The notes under the pieces were generated by a model, which was not told where the DNA came from, did no database searches, and saw only the letters and a program-made list of their open reading frames with translations. A program made the position numbers and the translations under genes. Source: Gracilibacillus boraciitolerans JCM 21714 (GTDB lineage: Bacteria; Bacillota; Bacilli; Bacillales; Amphibacillaceae). From it: a DNA stretch of 64,000 nt. Location of the stretch: the NCBI RefSeq assembly GCF_000521485.1, contig NZ_BAVS01000010.1:1-64000 (forward strand), read 5' to 3'. Of the stretch, positions 1-10,057 are shown piece after piece (within the stretch, counting starts at the first letter, position 1; each line of letters begins with the position of its first letter).

Positions 1-40
1 GATATACTAGCTTTGTGAAGCATCGAAAGATGTGTAATAT

Positions 41-115
41 TCCACAGTAGCTCAGTGGTAGAGCAATCGGCTGTTAACCGATCGGTCGTAGGTTCGAATC
101 CTACCTGTGGAGCCA
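41..115 (+). tRNA. tRNA-Asn (GTT)
   Basis: A full cloverleaf is visible: acceptor arms TCCACAG and CTGTGGA, discriminator G and an encoded CCA. The anticodon loop has GTT at 73-75. First of nine closely packed tRNA genes on the plus strand, the kind of cluster that follows an rRNA operon; the rRNA would lie before the window. Confidence 0.97.
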
Positions 116-124
116 TTTATAATT

Positions 125-199
<75 letters not shown>

Positions 200-220
200 C
201 TGCTTTTTAATTACATTTTT

Positions 221-292
221 GGCCCGTTGGTCAAGCGGTTAAGACATCGCCCTTTCACGGCGGTATCACGGGTTCGAATCCCGTACGGGTCA
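221..292 (+). tRNA. tRNA-Glu (TTC)
   Basis: Acceptor arms GGCCCGT and ACGGGTC; anticodon TTC at 254-256; the T arm GGTTCGAATCC is intact. No encoded CCA. Confidence 0.96.
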
Positions 293-356
293 TCACTATT
301 ACTTAGTATTAGCTATTTTTATTAAGGATGGCATGCACTTGCACATCCTGTGCGGC

Positions 357-435
357 GGAGGATTAGCTCAGCTGGGAGAGCACTTGCCTTACAAGCAAGG
401 GGGGGTCGCAGGTTCGAGCCCTGCATCCTCCACCA
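357..435 (+). tRNA. tRNA-Val (TAC)
   Basis: Acceptor arms GGAGGAT and ATCCTCC, encoded CCA, anticodon TAC at 390-392. The variable region again holds a seven-G run, longer than expected. Confidence 0.94.
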
Positions 436-440
436 TTTAA

Positions 441-518
<78 letters not shown>

Positions 519-537
519 TTTAGTTATATTTTGTTTT

Positions 538-623
538 GGAGGGATAGCGAAGTTGGCCAAACGCGGCGGACTGTAAATCCGCTCCCATCGGGTTCGTAGG
601 TTCGAGTCCTACTCCCTCCACCA
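538..623 (+). tRNA. tRNA-Tyr (GTA)
   Basis: Class II tRNA with a long variable arm. Acceptor arms GGAGGGA and TCCCTCC, encoded CCA, anticodon GTA at 573-575. Confidence 0.96.
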
Positions 624-678
624 TTGTATAATTATTTTTTTTATGTATACACTAGTTTTGTAAGCTTACTACTTTTGG

Positions 679-753
679 TGGGCTATAGCCAAGCGGTAAG
701 GCAACGGTTTTTGGTACCGTCATGCGCTGGTTCGAATCCAGCTAGCCCAGCCA
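679..753 (+). tRNA. tRNA-Gln (TTG)
   Basis: Acceptor arms TGGGCTA and TAGCCCA, discriminator G, encoded CCA. Anticodon stem ACGGT/ACCGT encloses loop TTTTGGT with anticodon TTG at 711-713. Confidence 0.95.
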
Positions 754-780
754 ATTATACACTATAAATTATTATAAAGA

Positions 781-856
781 GAGCCATTAGCTCAGTTGGT
801 AGAGCATCTGACTTTTAATCAGAGGGTCGCAGGTTCGAATCCTGCATGGCTCACCA
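781..856 (+). tRNA. tRNA-Lys (TTT)
   Basis: Acceptor arms GAGCCAT and ATGGCTC, encoded CCA, anticodon TTT at 814-816. An ORF that can be read through this and the next tRNA is spurious. Confidence 0.97.
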
Positions 857-879
857 ATCTAATAAACTATTTAGTTTCG

Positions 880-955
880 GGGGCCTTAGCTCAGCTGGGA
901 GAGCGCCTGCTTTGCACGCAGGAGGTCAGCGGTTCGATCCCGCTAGGCTCCACCA
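880..955 (+). tRNA. tRNA-Ala (TGC)
   Basis: Acceptor arms GGGGCCT and AGGCTCC, encoded CCA, anticodon TGC at 913-915. Last tRNA of the cluster. Confidence 0.96.
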
Positions 956-1159
956 ATAAATTTATAAAAAAATGTTTGTATAAGCTGTTCCTTTTGGAAT
1001 TAGCTTTTTTTATTTTTGTAAAATTTTCACAACCATATTTCTCAGCATTGAATATTAAAATTTTACAATTATCTGAAAAAATTGTAATTCATCAACAAAT
1101 ATTCCTGTATTCTTGCTATAATAACTATAGAAAATTAATATTAAAATTTTTAATTTTTA

Positions 1160-1186
1160 TGAAACCATTTGAGATGGTTATACGTA
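1160..1186 (+). promoter_or_regulatory. ECF sigma-W type promoter upstream of sigW
   Basis: TGAAAC (1160-1165) and CGTA (1183-1186) are separated by 17 bases, matching the known SigW promoter pattern. It lies 36 bases before the sigW start and implies autoregulation, as in Bacillus subtilis. The rest of the 956-1159 gap is AT-rich without recognisable genes. Confidence 0.75.
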
Positions 1187-1221
1187 AATAAATTAACCGC
1201 AAATGTAGCGGAGGTAATAAG

Positions 1222-1790
1222 ATGATCGATGAGAAAATCAAACAAAAAATAAAATTAGTAAAAAAAGGTGATCAATCAGCATTTGAAGACATTGTAGAGT
1301 TTTATCAAAACAAAGTCTTTGCTATTTGTTACAGAATGGTTGGTAACCAGCATGAGGCTGAAGATATTGCACAAGAAGCCTTTCTTCGTGCATATATTAA
1401 TATTCAATCTTTTGATGAGAACAGGAAGTTTTCTACTTGGCTTTATCGAATTACAACCAATTTAACGATTGACAGGATTAGGAAAAAGAAACCAGATTAT
1501 TATCTTGATGCTGAAATAAAAGGTACAGATGGACTAGACTTATATTCGCAAATACCGGCAGAACAAGCTTTACCAGAGGAGGAAGTAGAAAGCTTGGAGA
1601 TGCAAAGTGTTATACAGCAGGAAATCATGCAATTACCTGAAAAATATCGTAGTATTATTGCATTACGATTTTTGGATGAATTATCTTTGAAAGAGATTAG
1701 TGAAATTTTAGCATTACCTGTTGGGACAGTTAAAACTAGAGTTCATCGGGGGGTAGAGAAGCTTTAAGAAAAAGGCTTCGCGATGTATAA
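1222..1790 (+). CDS. sigW: ECF RNA polymerase sigma factor SigW
   Basis: ECF sigma factor that directs transcription of envelope-stress genes and is held inactive by RsiW, encoded next. Region 2 lies at residues 10-90 (motifs NKVFAICYRMVG and EAEDIAQEAFLRAY) and region 4 at 130-180 (LPEKYRSIIALRFLDELSLKEISEIL, then VGTVKTRVHRG). The ATG follows GCGGAGG. The frame breaks at a six-G run near 1750. With about two G removed it continues REALRKRLRDV and stops at 1790, giving about 188 residues, the family length. Its own promoter has the SigW consensus. Confidence 0.93.
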
Positions 1791-1804
1791 GGGGTGTGAG
1801 TGAA

Positions 1805-2416
1805 ATGAAATGTAATAAAGAGATGATTGATTTAATGCATCACTATTTAGATGGTGATATATCAAAAGATAGTGAATATAAGTTACGCTCCCATCTACAG
1901 ACATGTGAAGCATGTCAAAAGCATTTTCAAGAGTTAAATAGAACAGTAGCATTGGTTACTGCTAATATAGAAATTAAGCCTTCCCCAACATTTACTAGTA
2001 ATGTCATGGCCAAATTGCCAAAAGAAAAGAAACGAATGACAGCAAAAAGGTGGATGAAATTCCATCCATTATTAACTGCGGCAGCGATCTTCTTTGTCTT
2101 GATGTTTTCTGGAATGTTTTCAGCGTGGAATCAGGATCAACAGCTCAGCTACCCCCCCAAAGGACAAAATCTAATCGTTGAAAATGATACAGTGATTGTT
2201 CCTAAAGACGTTGTTATTGAAAATAATTTAGAAATTAAGAATGGTAATGTTAAGATAGAGGGAGAAGTTTTAGGAGATATTATCGTAATTAATGGTGATC
2301 ATCTTTCGGCATCAGCTGGTAAAGTAACCGGTGAGATAAAGGAAGTTGATCAAATATTTAGTTGGATGTGGTATAAACTGAAAGACCTTGTTCAAAGTGT
2401 GTTTAGTTTAGAATGA
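1805..2416 (+). CDS. rsiW: Anti-sigma-W factor RsiW
   Basis: Membrane-anchored anti-sigma factor that binds SigW until it is cut by regulated proteolysis. The N-terminal zinc anti-sigma domain has the H-x3-C-x2-C signature (HLQTCEAC) near residues 33-40. One transmembrane segment follows at about 85-105 (TAAAIFFVLMFSGMF), then an extracytoplasmic tail. A GTG at 1796 is in frame, but the AAGGGG site is better spaced for the ATG at 1805. About 203 residues, close to the 208 of B. subtilis. The gene follows sigW by 14 bases and is probably cotranscribed with it. Confidence 0.92.
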   Translation: MKCNKEMIDLMHHYLDGDISKDSEYKLRSHLQTCEACQKHFQELNRTVALVTANIEIKPSPTFTSNVMAKLPKEKKRMTAKRWMKFHPLLTAAAIFFVLMFSGMFSAWNQDQQLSYPPKGQNLIVENDTVIVPKDVVIENNLEIKNGNVKIEGEVLGDIIVINGDHLSASAGKVTGEIKEVDQIFSWMWYKLKDLVQSVFSLE

Positions 2417-2559
2417 CGGATTATTTATGCACTAGAAAGGCATATGCAAACAGTAAGGAATGCAGCCATTTCTTATTAACCTTAGAAATATGCTATAATA
2501 AGTTATAATTACAAAACCAGATAGGAAGAGGATTCGGATGGACATAAGGTTGTGTTTGC

Positions 2560-3376
2560 ATGCTTAATGGTGACTGGAACTTACTAGATCTTTTAAAAGT
2601 CGCAGTAGATATAACAATCGTTTGGTACGTTTTATATAAATTATTAATGCTTATACGTGGCACAAAGGCGATTCAACTTCTTAAAGGTATATTTGTGGTT
2701 ATATTAATATACCTTGCCAGTGTCCTTTTTGAACTGAGTACAGTACGTATTCTTATTTGGCAGGTTATTATGTGGGGGGGACCACTTGGGATTATTATTT
2801 TGTTCCAGCCAGAATTAAGAAGAGCATTAGAGCAACTTGGAAGAGGAAGTTTTTTCTCCAGAAATAGCACCTCAGAGGAAGAGGAGTTAAATCAGTCGAT
2901 TCAATCGATTGCTGAGTCTTGTAAATACATGGGTAAGCGAAGGATAGGTGCTTTAATAACGATTGAACGAGAATCGGCAATGGGTGATTATATTTCGACA
3001 GGTATACCAATTAACGGGAAATTAACAAATCAGTTATTAACGAACATATTCATCCCTAATACCCCCCCTTACACGATGGAGCTGTTATCATAAATAGAGA
3101 TGAAATAGTTGCCGCAGCTTGTTATTTGCCTTTGTCAGAAAGTCCTTTTATTTCAAAGGAGTTAGGAACACGTCACCGTGCAGCTTAGGAATAAGTGAAG
3201 TAACAGATGCAGTAACAATTATTGTTTCAGAAGAGACTGGAAATATTTCATGTACAAAAAATGGGGGAACTGCACCGCAATTTAACTATAGAGAAATTGA
3301 CGGAAATATTGGAAACAGAATTGGTAAATAAATTTAAAACCTCTACGACAAAGGCATGGAATTGGAGGGGGGGTAA
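2560..3376 (+). CDS. cdaA: Diadenylate cyclase CdaA (frame broken three times)
   Basis: Makes c-di-AMP from two ATP at the membrane. The N-terminal 85 residues are hydrophobic helices. The cyclase domain follows, with [15 protein letters not shown] and the catalytic DGA (in PLHDGAVI) and RHR (in GTRHRAALGIS) motifs. These motifs continue only if frames are joined. The breaks are at a seven-C run at 3062, a lost T near 3184 (GCTTA where GCTTTA is needed), and a five-G run near 3265. The repaired product is about 270 residues, the family length, ending just before cdaR. Order cdaA-cdaR-glmM is conserved in Firmicutes. Confidence 0.9.
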
Positions 3377-3381
3377 ACGAA

Positions 3382-4644
3382 ATGAATAAATGGTTAGAAA
3401 AACCATGGGTCATTAGAGTTGTCGCTTTATTACTAGCTGTATTACTCTTTGCTGTCGTTGCATTTGATGAAAACATGTATGATAATGACGATGGATTTGA
3501 AAACCCATTTGCAACAACGAATAAAACGGAAGCAATTGAAGATGTACCTGTTCAAATTCATATAGAACAGAAAGAATATGTAGTTAGCGGCGTACCGGAA
3601 ACAGTTACTGTAACTTTAAAAGGTTCAGTAAGTATGGTTACCTCAACGGAGTTTCAACGAAATTTTGATGTATTTGTTAATTTGGAAGGATTAGAGCCAG
3701 GAACATATACAGTACCCCTGGAATACACAGGGCTTGCTGACAGACTTGAAGTATATATTGATCCACAAGAAGTGGAAGTAACAATTGAAGAAAGAGCAAG
3801 TAAAGAATTTGATGTATCAATGGATGTTATCAATCGTGATAAAGTCGAAGAAGGATTTGAAATAGCGAATGTTTATGCTGATCCTGAGACCGTGACAGTA
3901 ACTAGTTCAAAAAGTATTGTCGATCAGATTGCTATTATCAAAGGATTTGTAGATGCCAACGGATTTAATGAAACACAAACGATTGAGAATGTGCCGGTTA
4001 AAGTATATGACAATGAAGGAAATGAATTAAATGTAAGAATCGATCCACCGACAGTAAATGTTACAGTAGAAATAAATAATCCAAATAAAACAGTACCTAT
4101 TACGGTAGAAACAGTAAATGAATTACCAGAAGGAATGCGTTTGAGTGGAATAGAGTTAGAAACAGAGGAAGTGCAAGTTTTTGCAGCTGAAGATTATTTA
4201 GCAGAGTTAAATGAAATAACTACTAAACCAGTTGATTTAAGTAAAATAACAGAAAGTGGGACAATGGAAGTTGAGTTAGATGTTCCTGAGCAAATACGAA
4301 AAATCGCTGCCGATACTGTAACAATTACAGTAAATATTGAGTCTATAGAAGAAGAAACTGTCGAAGATGTTGCAATTAATATTGCAGAACAATTAGACGA
4401 GCTATCTGTTTCATTTCAAGATCCGGCAACAAGTACTATGAATGTAACCATCAGGGGTTATCCTTCTGTTTTAGAAGGAATTACAGCAGAGGACCTTCAA
4501 CTATCGATTGATGTTGGGGGGGGTCTCGCCCCAGGTGAACATCAAGTACCAATAGACCTCATTTTAGCCGAGGATGTAGCAGAAGATGTAGAAACAGAAT
4601 TAGAATTTGAACAAGTGACGGTAGATATCGAATCAGAAGAATAA
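3382..4644 (+). CDS. cdaR: CdaA regulatory protein CdaR (YbbR repeats)
   Basis: Extracytoplasmic regulator of CdaA. An N-terminal membrane anchor at residues 9-27 ([17 protein letters not shown]) is followed by a beta-rich region of four YbbR-type repeats of about 80-90 residues, each with a pattern like [20 protein letters not shown] or [10 protein letters not shown]. 420 residues, unbroken; acidic outside the anchor, as in salt-adapted relatives. It begins five bases after cdaA and precedes glmM, so the three proteins are probably made together and form the known CdaA-CdaR-GlmM complex. Confidence 0.92.
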   Translation: MNKWLEKPWVIRVVALLLAVLLFAVVAFDENMYDNDDGFENPFATTNKTEAIEDVPVQIHIEQKEYVVSGVPETVTVTLKGSVSMVTSTEFQRNFDVFVNLEGLEPGTYTVPLEYTGLADRLEVYIDPQEVEVTIEERASKEFDVSMDVINRDKVEEGFEIANVYADPETVTVTSSKSIVDQIAIIKGFVDANGFNETQTIENVPVKVYDNEGNELNVRIDPPTVNVTVEINNPNKTVPITVETVNELPEGMRLSGIELETEEVQVFAAEDYLAELNEITTKPVDLSKITESGTMEVELDVPEQIRKIAADTVTITVNIESIEEETVEDVAINIAEQLDELSVSFQDPATSTMNVTIRGYPSVLEGITAEDLQLSIDVGGGLAPGEHQVPIDLILAEDVAEDVETELEFEQVTVDIESEE

Positions 4645-4697
4645 TACATAATAGAAGAAAAAACTGGATAAGTATCGTAAAAGGAGAGATTTTGAAA

Positions 4698-6055
4698 ATG
4701 AGTAAATATTTTGGAACGGATGGGGTCCGGGGAATAGCAAATAAAGATTTAACACCGGAACTCGCATTTAAAGTCGGGCGCTGTGGCGGTTATGTATTAA
4801 CAAAGGAAACAGAAAAGCCTAAGATACTCATTGGTCGTGATACACGCATATCAGGGAACATGCTGGAAGATGCACTCGCAGCAGGACTGCTCTCTATTGG
4901 TGCAGAAGTAATGAGACTTGGAGTTATTTCTACACCTGGAGTTGCTTATTTGGCTAAAGTTATGAATGCACAAGCGGGAGTGATGATTTCAGCCTCTCAT
5001 AATCCTGTCGAGGATAATGGTATTAAATTCTTCGGATCAGATGGTTTTAAATTATCCGATCAACAAGAGGCAGAAATTGAAGCACTACTAGATATAGAAA
5101 CAGATGATTTGCCAAGACCAATAGGAGAAAATGTTGGTCAAGTAAATGACTATTTAGAAGGTGGTCAAAAGTATATTCATTTTTTAAAGGAAACCATTGA
5201 TAATGAATTTGATGGCTTACACATCGCTTTGGATTGTGCTCATGGTGCGACTTCAGGTCTTGCTTCACATCTTTTTGCTGATTTGGAAGCAGATATTTCA
5301 ACAATCGGTTCCTCTCCAAACGGTTTGAACATTAATGATGGAGTAGGATCGACTCATCCTGAGAAGCTTCAGGCTCTTGTGTTAGAGAAAGGGGGGGCAG
5401 ATATCGGTCTCGCATTTGATGGAGACGGGGGGGATCGCCTAATTGCTGTTGATGAAAAAGGAAATATTGTCGATGGCGATCAGATTATGTTTATTATAGG
5501 CAAATACATGAACCAGAAGGGTATGCTTCGTCACTCTACGGTGGTTTCAACTGTAATGAGTAATATCGGTTTCTATAAAGCCTTGGAAGCTAACGCAATG
5601 CAAAGTAATAAAACGGCAGTTGGCGATCGCTATGTGATGGAAGAAATGCGTAAAGAAGGATATAATCTTGGCGGGGGAACAATCTGGTCATATTATCTTT
5701 TTAGACTATAGTACTACTGGGGATGGCATGCTATCTGCAATTCAATTAGTAAATGTACTTAAGGAGACAGGCAAACCATTATCAGAGCTAGCAAATGAAA
5801 TGGAGAAGTTTCCACAAGTTTTGAAGAATGTACGAGTTATTAATAAAAACGAAGTGATGATGAATACAACGGTAATTGATGCTATTGATAAGGTGGAAGC
5901 AGAAATGGGTGATCAAGGTCGTGTATTGGTCCGCCCATCAGGTACAGAATCGTTGGTAAGAGTAATGGTAGAAGCACCCACACTAGACGATTGCAATCGT
6001 TATGTAGATGAAGTTGTAGAAGTGATACAACAAGTCATGGGGGATACAAGAATAA
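4698..6055 (+). CDS. glmM: Phosphoglucosamine mutase GlmM (frame broken)
   Basis: Interconverts glucosamine-6-phosphate and glucosamine-1-phosphate for peptidoglycan precursor synthesis. Motifs: [15 protein letters not shown] at the N-terminus, the phosphoserine loop [11 protein letters not shown] near residue 100, and the metal loop near 240, which reads DGDGGDR here instead of DGDGDR (seven G at 5417-5423). A five-G run near 5671 shifts the frame inside the sugar-binding GGEQSGH loop. Another five-G run near 6040 makes the ORF run past the true end; corrected, it ends MGIQE at 6055. About 450 residues, the family length. An in-frame TTG at 4692 is less well placed behind AAGGAGAG than the ATG. 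Confidence 0.93.
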
Positions 6056-6065
6056 GAGTAAGATC

Positions 6066-6100
6066 AAGAAGCTATGGATTTATTCATAGCTTCTTCTTCA
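6066..6100 (+). terminator. Terminator after glmM
   Basis: AAGAAGCTATG (6066-6076) pairs exactly with CATAGCTTCTT (6085-6095) around an eight-base loop, followed by a pyrimidine-rich tail. It supports the corrected glmM stop at 6055. Confidence 0.75.
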
Positions 6101-6231
6101 CTTTTCTTATCATCCTGCATATTATTATATGAGATCTTTTACTTTAATTGTTGATTAAAAAGATCGTTTCAAGTAAAATTAATTATGTTATTTTCTACAC
6201 ATGACCTACTCAAAAATGGAAAGGAGCTACG

Positions 6232-6405
6232 AAGTATATTATTGTAAAGCGCCTGGGCTATGAGGAACGTAAACAACCATAGCTGACGAGGAGGAGGTTT
6301 ATCGAGTTTAATCGGCGGATACCTCCCGGTTGTACATCTCAACCGATATGTTTTGATTCGAAACCGAAAAGGCAACTTTTTGTACAAGAATAAAAACGAG
6401 ATGAC
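6232..6405 (+). promoter_or_regulatory. glmS ribozyme/riboswitch
   Basis: Self-cleaving RNA that uses glucosamine-6-phosphate as cofactor and lowers glmS mRNA. Conserved blocks in order: the cleavage region AAAGCGCC, with the cut expected between 6248 and 6249; CTGACGAGGAGGAGGTTTAT (6284-6303); CGGCGGATACCTCCCGGTTG (6313-6332); and the 3' GGCAACTTTTTGTACAAG stem region (6371-6388). These match the B. subtilis glmS ribozyme closely. The remaining 100 bases to glmS include a GC hairpin. Confidence 0.95.
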
Positions 6406-6421
6406 CAATCAAACACGAGAA

Positions 6422-6455
6422 AGGGGGGGCAATAAACGCCCCCTTGTTACAAGTA
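6422..6455 (+). other. GC-rich hairpin between glmS ribozyme and glmS
   Basis: AAGGGGGGGC faces GCCCCCTTG around a short AATAAAC loop. It lies between the ribozyme and the glmS ribosome binding site and could act as a terminator or mRNA stabiliser, but no clear T-run follows. The G run is probably over-long. Confidence 0.4.
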
Positions 6456-6507
6456 AGTAATCATCGGTCGTTTGTTTGCCCCCTTATTTTAAGGAGGAAA
6501 CAACGCT

Positions 6508-8310
6508 ATGTGCGGTATTGTAGGTTATATCGGAGCAAATGATTCAAAGGAAATTTTATTAAATGGATTAGAAAAATTAGAGTATCGTGGATATGATTCA
6601 GCAGGTATTGCATTACTAAATGATGACGGTATGAATGTCTTTAAAGTAAAAGGAAGAATTGCAACCCTAAGGGATAAGGTAGACAGAGATGTGAGTGCAA
6701 ATATGGGTATTGGACATACCCGTTGGGCGACACATGGCGAGCCAAATGAAGAAAATGCTCACCCACATCAAAGTAATTCTGGCCGTTTCACATTAGTTCA
6801 TAACGGAGTAATCGAAAATTACTACGAAATACGTAATGAGTTTTTAACGGGCATTACATTGCATAGTGAAACAGATACTGAAATCGTTGTGCAATTAATT
6901 GAACAGTTTGTTAATCAAACAAATGATGTATTAGCGGGTTTCCGTAAAGCTTTATCTGTTTTAAAGGGATCGTATGCGATTGCTTTAATGGATAACCAAA
7001 ATCCTGAACGCATATATGTTGCTAAGAATAAAAGCCCATTGCTTGTTGGATTAGGAGATGGTTTTAATCTAATAGCAAGTGATGCAATGGCGACATTAAA
7101 AGAAACGAATCGATATGTGGAAATCGAAGATAAAGAAGTAGTATTGGTTCAGCGTAATGGTGTTGAAATTCAAAAGTTAGATGGTACTGTTGTAGATCGC
7201 GAAGCTTATACCGCACAAATAGATGCAGCAGATACTGAAAAAGGAACCTATCCACACTTTATGTTGAAAGAAATTGACGAACAACCATTTGTAATTCGCA
7301 AAATTATTCAAGAATATCAAGATAAGAACGATACAATTAAATTGGATAAAGATATTCGTAAAGCCGTGAAAAAGGCAGATCGCATTTATATTATTGCAGC
7401 AGGAACGAGCTATCACGCTGGTTTAGTAGGTAAACAATTTATTGAAAGATTAGCAAACATCCCGGTTGAAGTGCATATTGCCAGTGAGTTTTCTTATAAT
7501 ATGCCACTTTTATCTGAAAAACCATTATTTTTGTTTATTTCACAAAGTGGTGAAACAGCAGATAGTCGCTCTGTTTTAGTGCAAACCAAAGCTTTAGGGC
7601 ATCCGGCATTAACGATTACTAATGTGCCTGGTTCAACCCTTTCTCGTGAAGCAGATTATACCTTGCATTTACATGCAGGACCAGAAATTGCAGTAGCATC
7701 AACAAAGGCTTATACTGCTCAGATTGCTGTTTTAGCTATATTGGCAGTAGACAGTGCAAGAGCGAAAGGTATCGATTTATCCTTTGATCCATTGCAGGAA
7801 TTAGGTATTGTCGCAAGTGCAATGGAAACTTTAACAGACCAAAAAGATGAATTTGAACGTATTGCCAAAGAAATGTTTGAAACAACACGTAATGCTTTCT
7901 TTATTGGACGTGGGATCGACTATAATGTGGTACAGGAAGCAGCATTAAAATTAAAAGAAATTTCTTATATTCAAGCAGAGGGTTTTGCTGGTGGCGAATT
8001 AAAGCATGGCACCATCGCTCTAATTGAAGAAGGAACTCCAGTCATTGCCATTTCAACGCAAGAGAGTGTAAATCTTTCTATTCGCGGAAATGTGCAGGAA
8101 GTAGCAGCACGTGGAGCTAACACTTGTGTAGTAAGTATGAAAGGTTTAGAAAAAGACAGTGATTCTTTTGTATTGCCACAAGTGCATGATCTATTGACAC
8201 CATTAGTGAGTGTTATTCCAATGCAATTACTTGCGTACTATGCAGCCCTCCACCGTGATTGTGATGTAGATAAGCCGCGTAATTTAGCGAAATCAGTTAC
8301 AGTGGAATAA
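6508..8310 (+). CDS. glmS: Glutamine-fructose-6-phosphate aminotransferase GlmS
   Basis: Converts fructose-6-phosphate and glutamine to glucosamine-6-phosphate, the first step of UDP-GlcNAc synthesis. The catalytic N-terminal cysteine is present (MCGIVGYIG). The glutaminase domain covers residues 1-220 ([19 protein letters not shown]). Two SIS sugar-isomerase domains follow (residues about 285-425 and 455-595; motifs SQSGETADS and [12 protein letters not shown]). C-terminus is [13 protein letters not shown]. 600 residues, unbroken, preceded by AAGGAGG. Feedback control comes from the upstream ribozyme. Confidence 0.98.
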   Translation: MCGIVGYIGANDSKEILLNGLEKLEYRGYDSAGIALLNDDGMNVFKVKGRIATLRDKVDRDVSANMGIGHTRWATHGEPNEENAHPHQSNSGRFTLVHNGVIENYYEIRNEFLTGITLHSETDTEIVVQLIEQFVNQTNDVLAGFRKALSVLKGSYAIALMDNQNPERIYVAKNKSPLLVGLGDGFNLIASDAMATLKETNRYVEIEDKEVVLVQRNGVEIQKLDGTVVDREAYTAQIDAADTEKGTYPHFMLKEIDEQPFVIRKIIQEYQDKNDTIKLDKDIRKAVKKADRIYIIAAGTSYHAGLVGKQFIERLANIPVEVHIASEFSYNMPLLSEKPLFLFISQSGETADSRSVLVQTKALGHPALTITNVPGSTLSREADYTLHLHAGPEIAVASTKAYTAQIAVLAILAVDSARAKGIDLSFDPLQELGIVASAMETLTDQKDEFERIAKEMFETTRNAFFIGRGIDYNVVQEAALKLKEISYIQAEGFAGGELKHGTIALIEEGTPVIAISTQESVNLSIRGNVQEVAARGANTCVVSMKGLEKDSDSFVLPQVHDLLTPLVSVIPMQLLAYYAALHRDCDVDKPRNLAKSVTVE

Positions 8311-8323
8311 GTGCACACTAGAC

Positions 8324-8800
8324 GATAGATTAAGTTGTACCAGCTAAATTAAGTTCTTCCTTAGCAAAATAAACTGTATTCTTAGTCAAATTAAACGTTC
8401 CCTCACACGAGAGAAAATCGGAATCACCATCCGATTTTCCTCGTGTTTTTTGTTTGAGGAAAAGAGCGAGGAAAAAGCCTGGCGAGAAAGAACGTGGGGA
8501 AAAAGCGAGAAGAAAAATGTGAGAGAAAGCCTGATAAACCTTCGGTTTGAAAGGAAAGCGGGAGAAAAAAGAAGCGGGTTAAAGAGCGAGAAAAAGCATG
8601 AGAAAAGCAAGAAAAAGAAGAGGAAATCCAGCATTTCAGGGAACAACTTATTTACCTGAAAATCATGAAATCTGACAAAAAATAGGATGAAAAAAGAGCG
8701 AATTAGGGAACAACTAATTCGCCTACAATATATGGAAAGTCAGTCAGGGAAAGGGTTTGAAGAATGGGTGAGAGAACGACTTAATTTGACGGGTACATAG
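8324..8800. repeat. Dispersed repeat family GGGAACRACTTAATTYG
   Basis: A motif resembling GGGAAC(A/G)ACTTAATT(T/C)G recurs here: three copies in reverse orientation at about 8324-8341, 8346-8361 and 8383-8402, and forward copies near 8637, 8706 and 8773. The one at 8701-8724 sits in a perfect hairpin, GCGAATTAG/CTAATTCGC, and the one at 8634-8660 in TTTCAGG/CCTGAAA. A further copy lies at 11899. Between them (8450-8630) the plus strand is almost pure purine, with GCGAGAAA-like blocks. Short ORFs in it look like low-complexity artefacts. Confidence 0.7.
8405..8451 (+). terminator. Terminator after glmS
   Basis: ACACGAG plus AAAATCGGA pairs with TCCGATTTT plus CTCGTGT around a short loop, followed by T6. 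A strong intrinsic terminator 95 bases after glmS. Confidence 0.9.
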
Positions 8801-8904
8801 AAGGAAAAGGTTTTAAGGAAGTAAAGGGATAAGGAAGTGAAAAATGTTATAGCCCTATGTAATATTGAAAAATCGATTAAGAGTAATTTTTAGAGACATA
8901 CAAA

Positions 8905-9061
8905 AGAGAATGTCACTTCATAACGGAGAGTCTGGAACACTTGGACTAAGCGATGCAGAGAGAAAACATTAACTTGGCATGTGAAGAAGAAGAAAGAGGT
9001 ACAACATTCAAGAAAATGTCGCATCATAACGGAGAATTTGGAACAGGTGGACAAATTGGAT
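8905..9061 (+). repeat. Two copies of an approximately 50-base unit
   Basis: Units at 8905-8953 and 9011-9061 share AATGTC, then TCATAACGGAGA, TGGAACA and TGGAC in the same order and spacing. No coding potential is convincing in either strand of 8800-9300; the reverse-strand ORF at 8890-9141 is low-complexity. Confidence 0.65.
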
Positions 9062-9307
9062 ACAGAATGAAATGAATAAAAATATAGTGAATTTATCCGT
9101 CTGTAAAGCTGTGGGATTAGGGAGAAGATGAAGGATTGCAAAATCTCCCCCCCATTTATTGAGGAGGATTGGTTTGCATCTTGTCTATCTAATAATTGAT
9201 TTTCAAGTTGAAAAGAAATATAATTAATTCAAATAATAAATTTTTGAAAAGGTTGAGATTCCTATGAGAGATTTCCAAAACCAAAATTCAATAAATTATT
9301 TCTAACC

Positions 9308-9338
9308 AACGCTTAGTCACCCGACTGAGCGTTTTTTA
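9308..9338 (+). terminator. Intrinsic terminator in accessory region
   Basis: AACGCTTAGT pairs with ACTGAGCGTT (one G-T pair) around a CACCCG loop, followed by T6. No convincing gene precedes it, so it may end a non-coding transcript or a lost gene. Confidence 0.7.
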
Positions 9339-9380
9339 TATGGTTTGTTTTCAAACATTATTGAAAGAAGGTGAAACAAA

Positions 9381-9494
9381 ATGAATTTAAAAGAGAAGGT
9401 GCAGAACCTGGTGGTCGAACTTATCGGTGATGTATTAATGTTGATATTAGCTCTTATGGCAGGCTATTACGTTAAAATCTATATCATAGGCTGA
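9381..9494 (+). CDS. Small membrane protein, 37 residues, unknown
   Basis: ATG eleven bases after a GAAGGTGA site. The product starts MNLKEKVQNLVVELIG and has one hydrophobic segment at about residues 15-37 (LMLILALMAGYYVKIYIIG), so it is probably a single-pass membrane peptide. First of a run of tiny ORFs ahead of an XRE regulator, an arrangement common in prophage or ICE remnants. No family recognised. Confidence 0.5.
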   Translation: MNLKEKVQNLVVELIGDVLMLILALMAGYYVKIYIIG

Positions 9495-9589
9495 ATGATG
9501 GCATATGCATGAAAATGACTGAGGTCAATGAGTTTAGAATTTTCAAATTAGTCATGAAAGTGAATCAAATCTAAGAACCAGGAGGCGGA

Positions 9590-9793
9590 ATGATGAATGA
9601 CGAAAAAGTAACATCTAAAGATTACGCACTTGAAGGTTTTGAGCAAATAAATATGGAATTAGTCAATCAGGATATTAAAGAGTGGTTAATGATAGACAAC
9701 ATATTTTATAAAGACATCTTTAAAGAAGTTACAAGAGAAGAAGAATTCACGTTAATAAAGGAAACAATTTCAGACCTATTAATTGAAAAATGA
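9590..9793 (+). CDS. Small acidic hypothetical protein, 67 residues
   Basis: Preceded by CCAGGAGGCGGA and starting MMNDEKVTSKDYALEGFEQ; an in-frame ATG at 9593 is an alternative. Helical, charged and cysteine-free, with no membrane segment and no recognised domain. The good ribosome binding site and lack of low complexity suggest a real gene. Accessory context. Confidence 0.55.
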   Translation: MMNDEKVTSKDYALEGFEQINMELVNQDIKEWLMIDNIFYKDIFKEVTREEEFTLIKETISDLLIEK

Positions 9794-10057
9794 CGGTTAA
9801 ATAATCAGTATTGCTATAAACGATTTTAAAATTGTATAAGAGAGGATTGAGCGAGTACGAAGGAAGAATATAAAATGCAGGAAAATGTTCATGTTCTACT
9901 TAGTTCAGATAAGAGGAAGAGTAAGAAGTTTAAATTTTGGAGTGAAGAAATATACGATTGAGCTTGCTTAGAAGAGGCTTGTTTAAACGTTTCCTGTCTA
10001 ACAGCCAAGGGAATGTGCAAACGGGTGAAATGAAAATATGAAAAAGGGTGATGGAGA

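Noticed and set aside
796-1191. 131-residue plus-strand ORF through two tRNA genes
   Set aside because: It reads through tRNA-Lys and tRNA-Ala and then AT-rich spacer; no ribosome binding site and no protein-like composition.
8386-8659. ORFs on both strands in the purine-rich stretch
   Set aside because: Composition is Lys/Glu/Arg/Ser or Phe/Leu/Ser repeats caused by strand bias and hairpin repeats; no family features.
8890-9141. Minus-strand 83-residue ORF
   Set aside because: It crosses the duplicated 50-base unit and is Phe/Ser/Leu-rich with no start signal.
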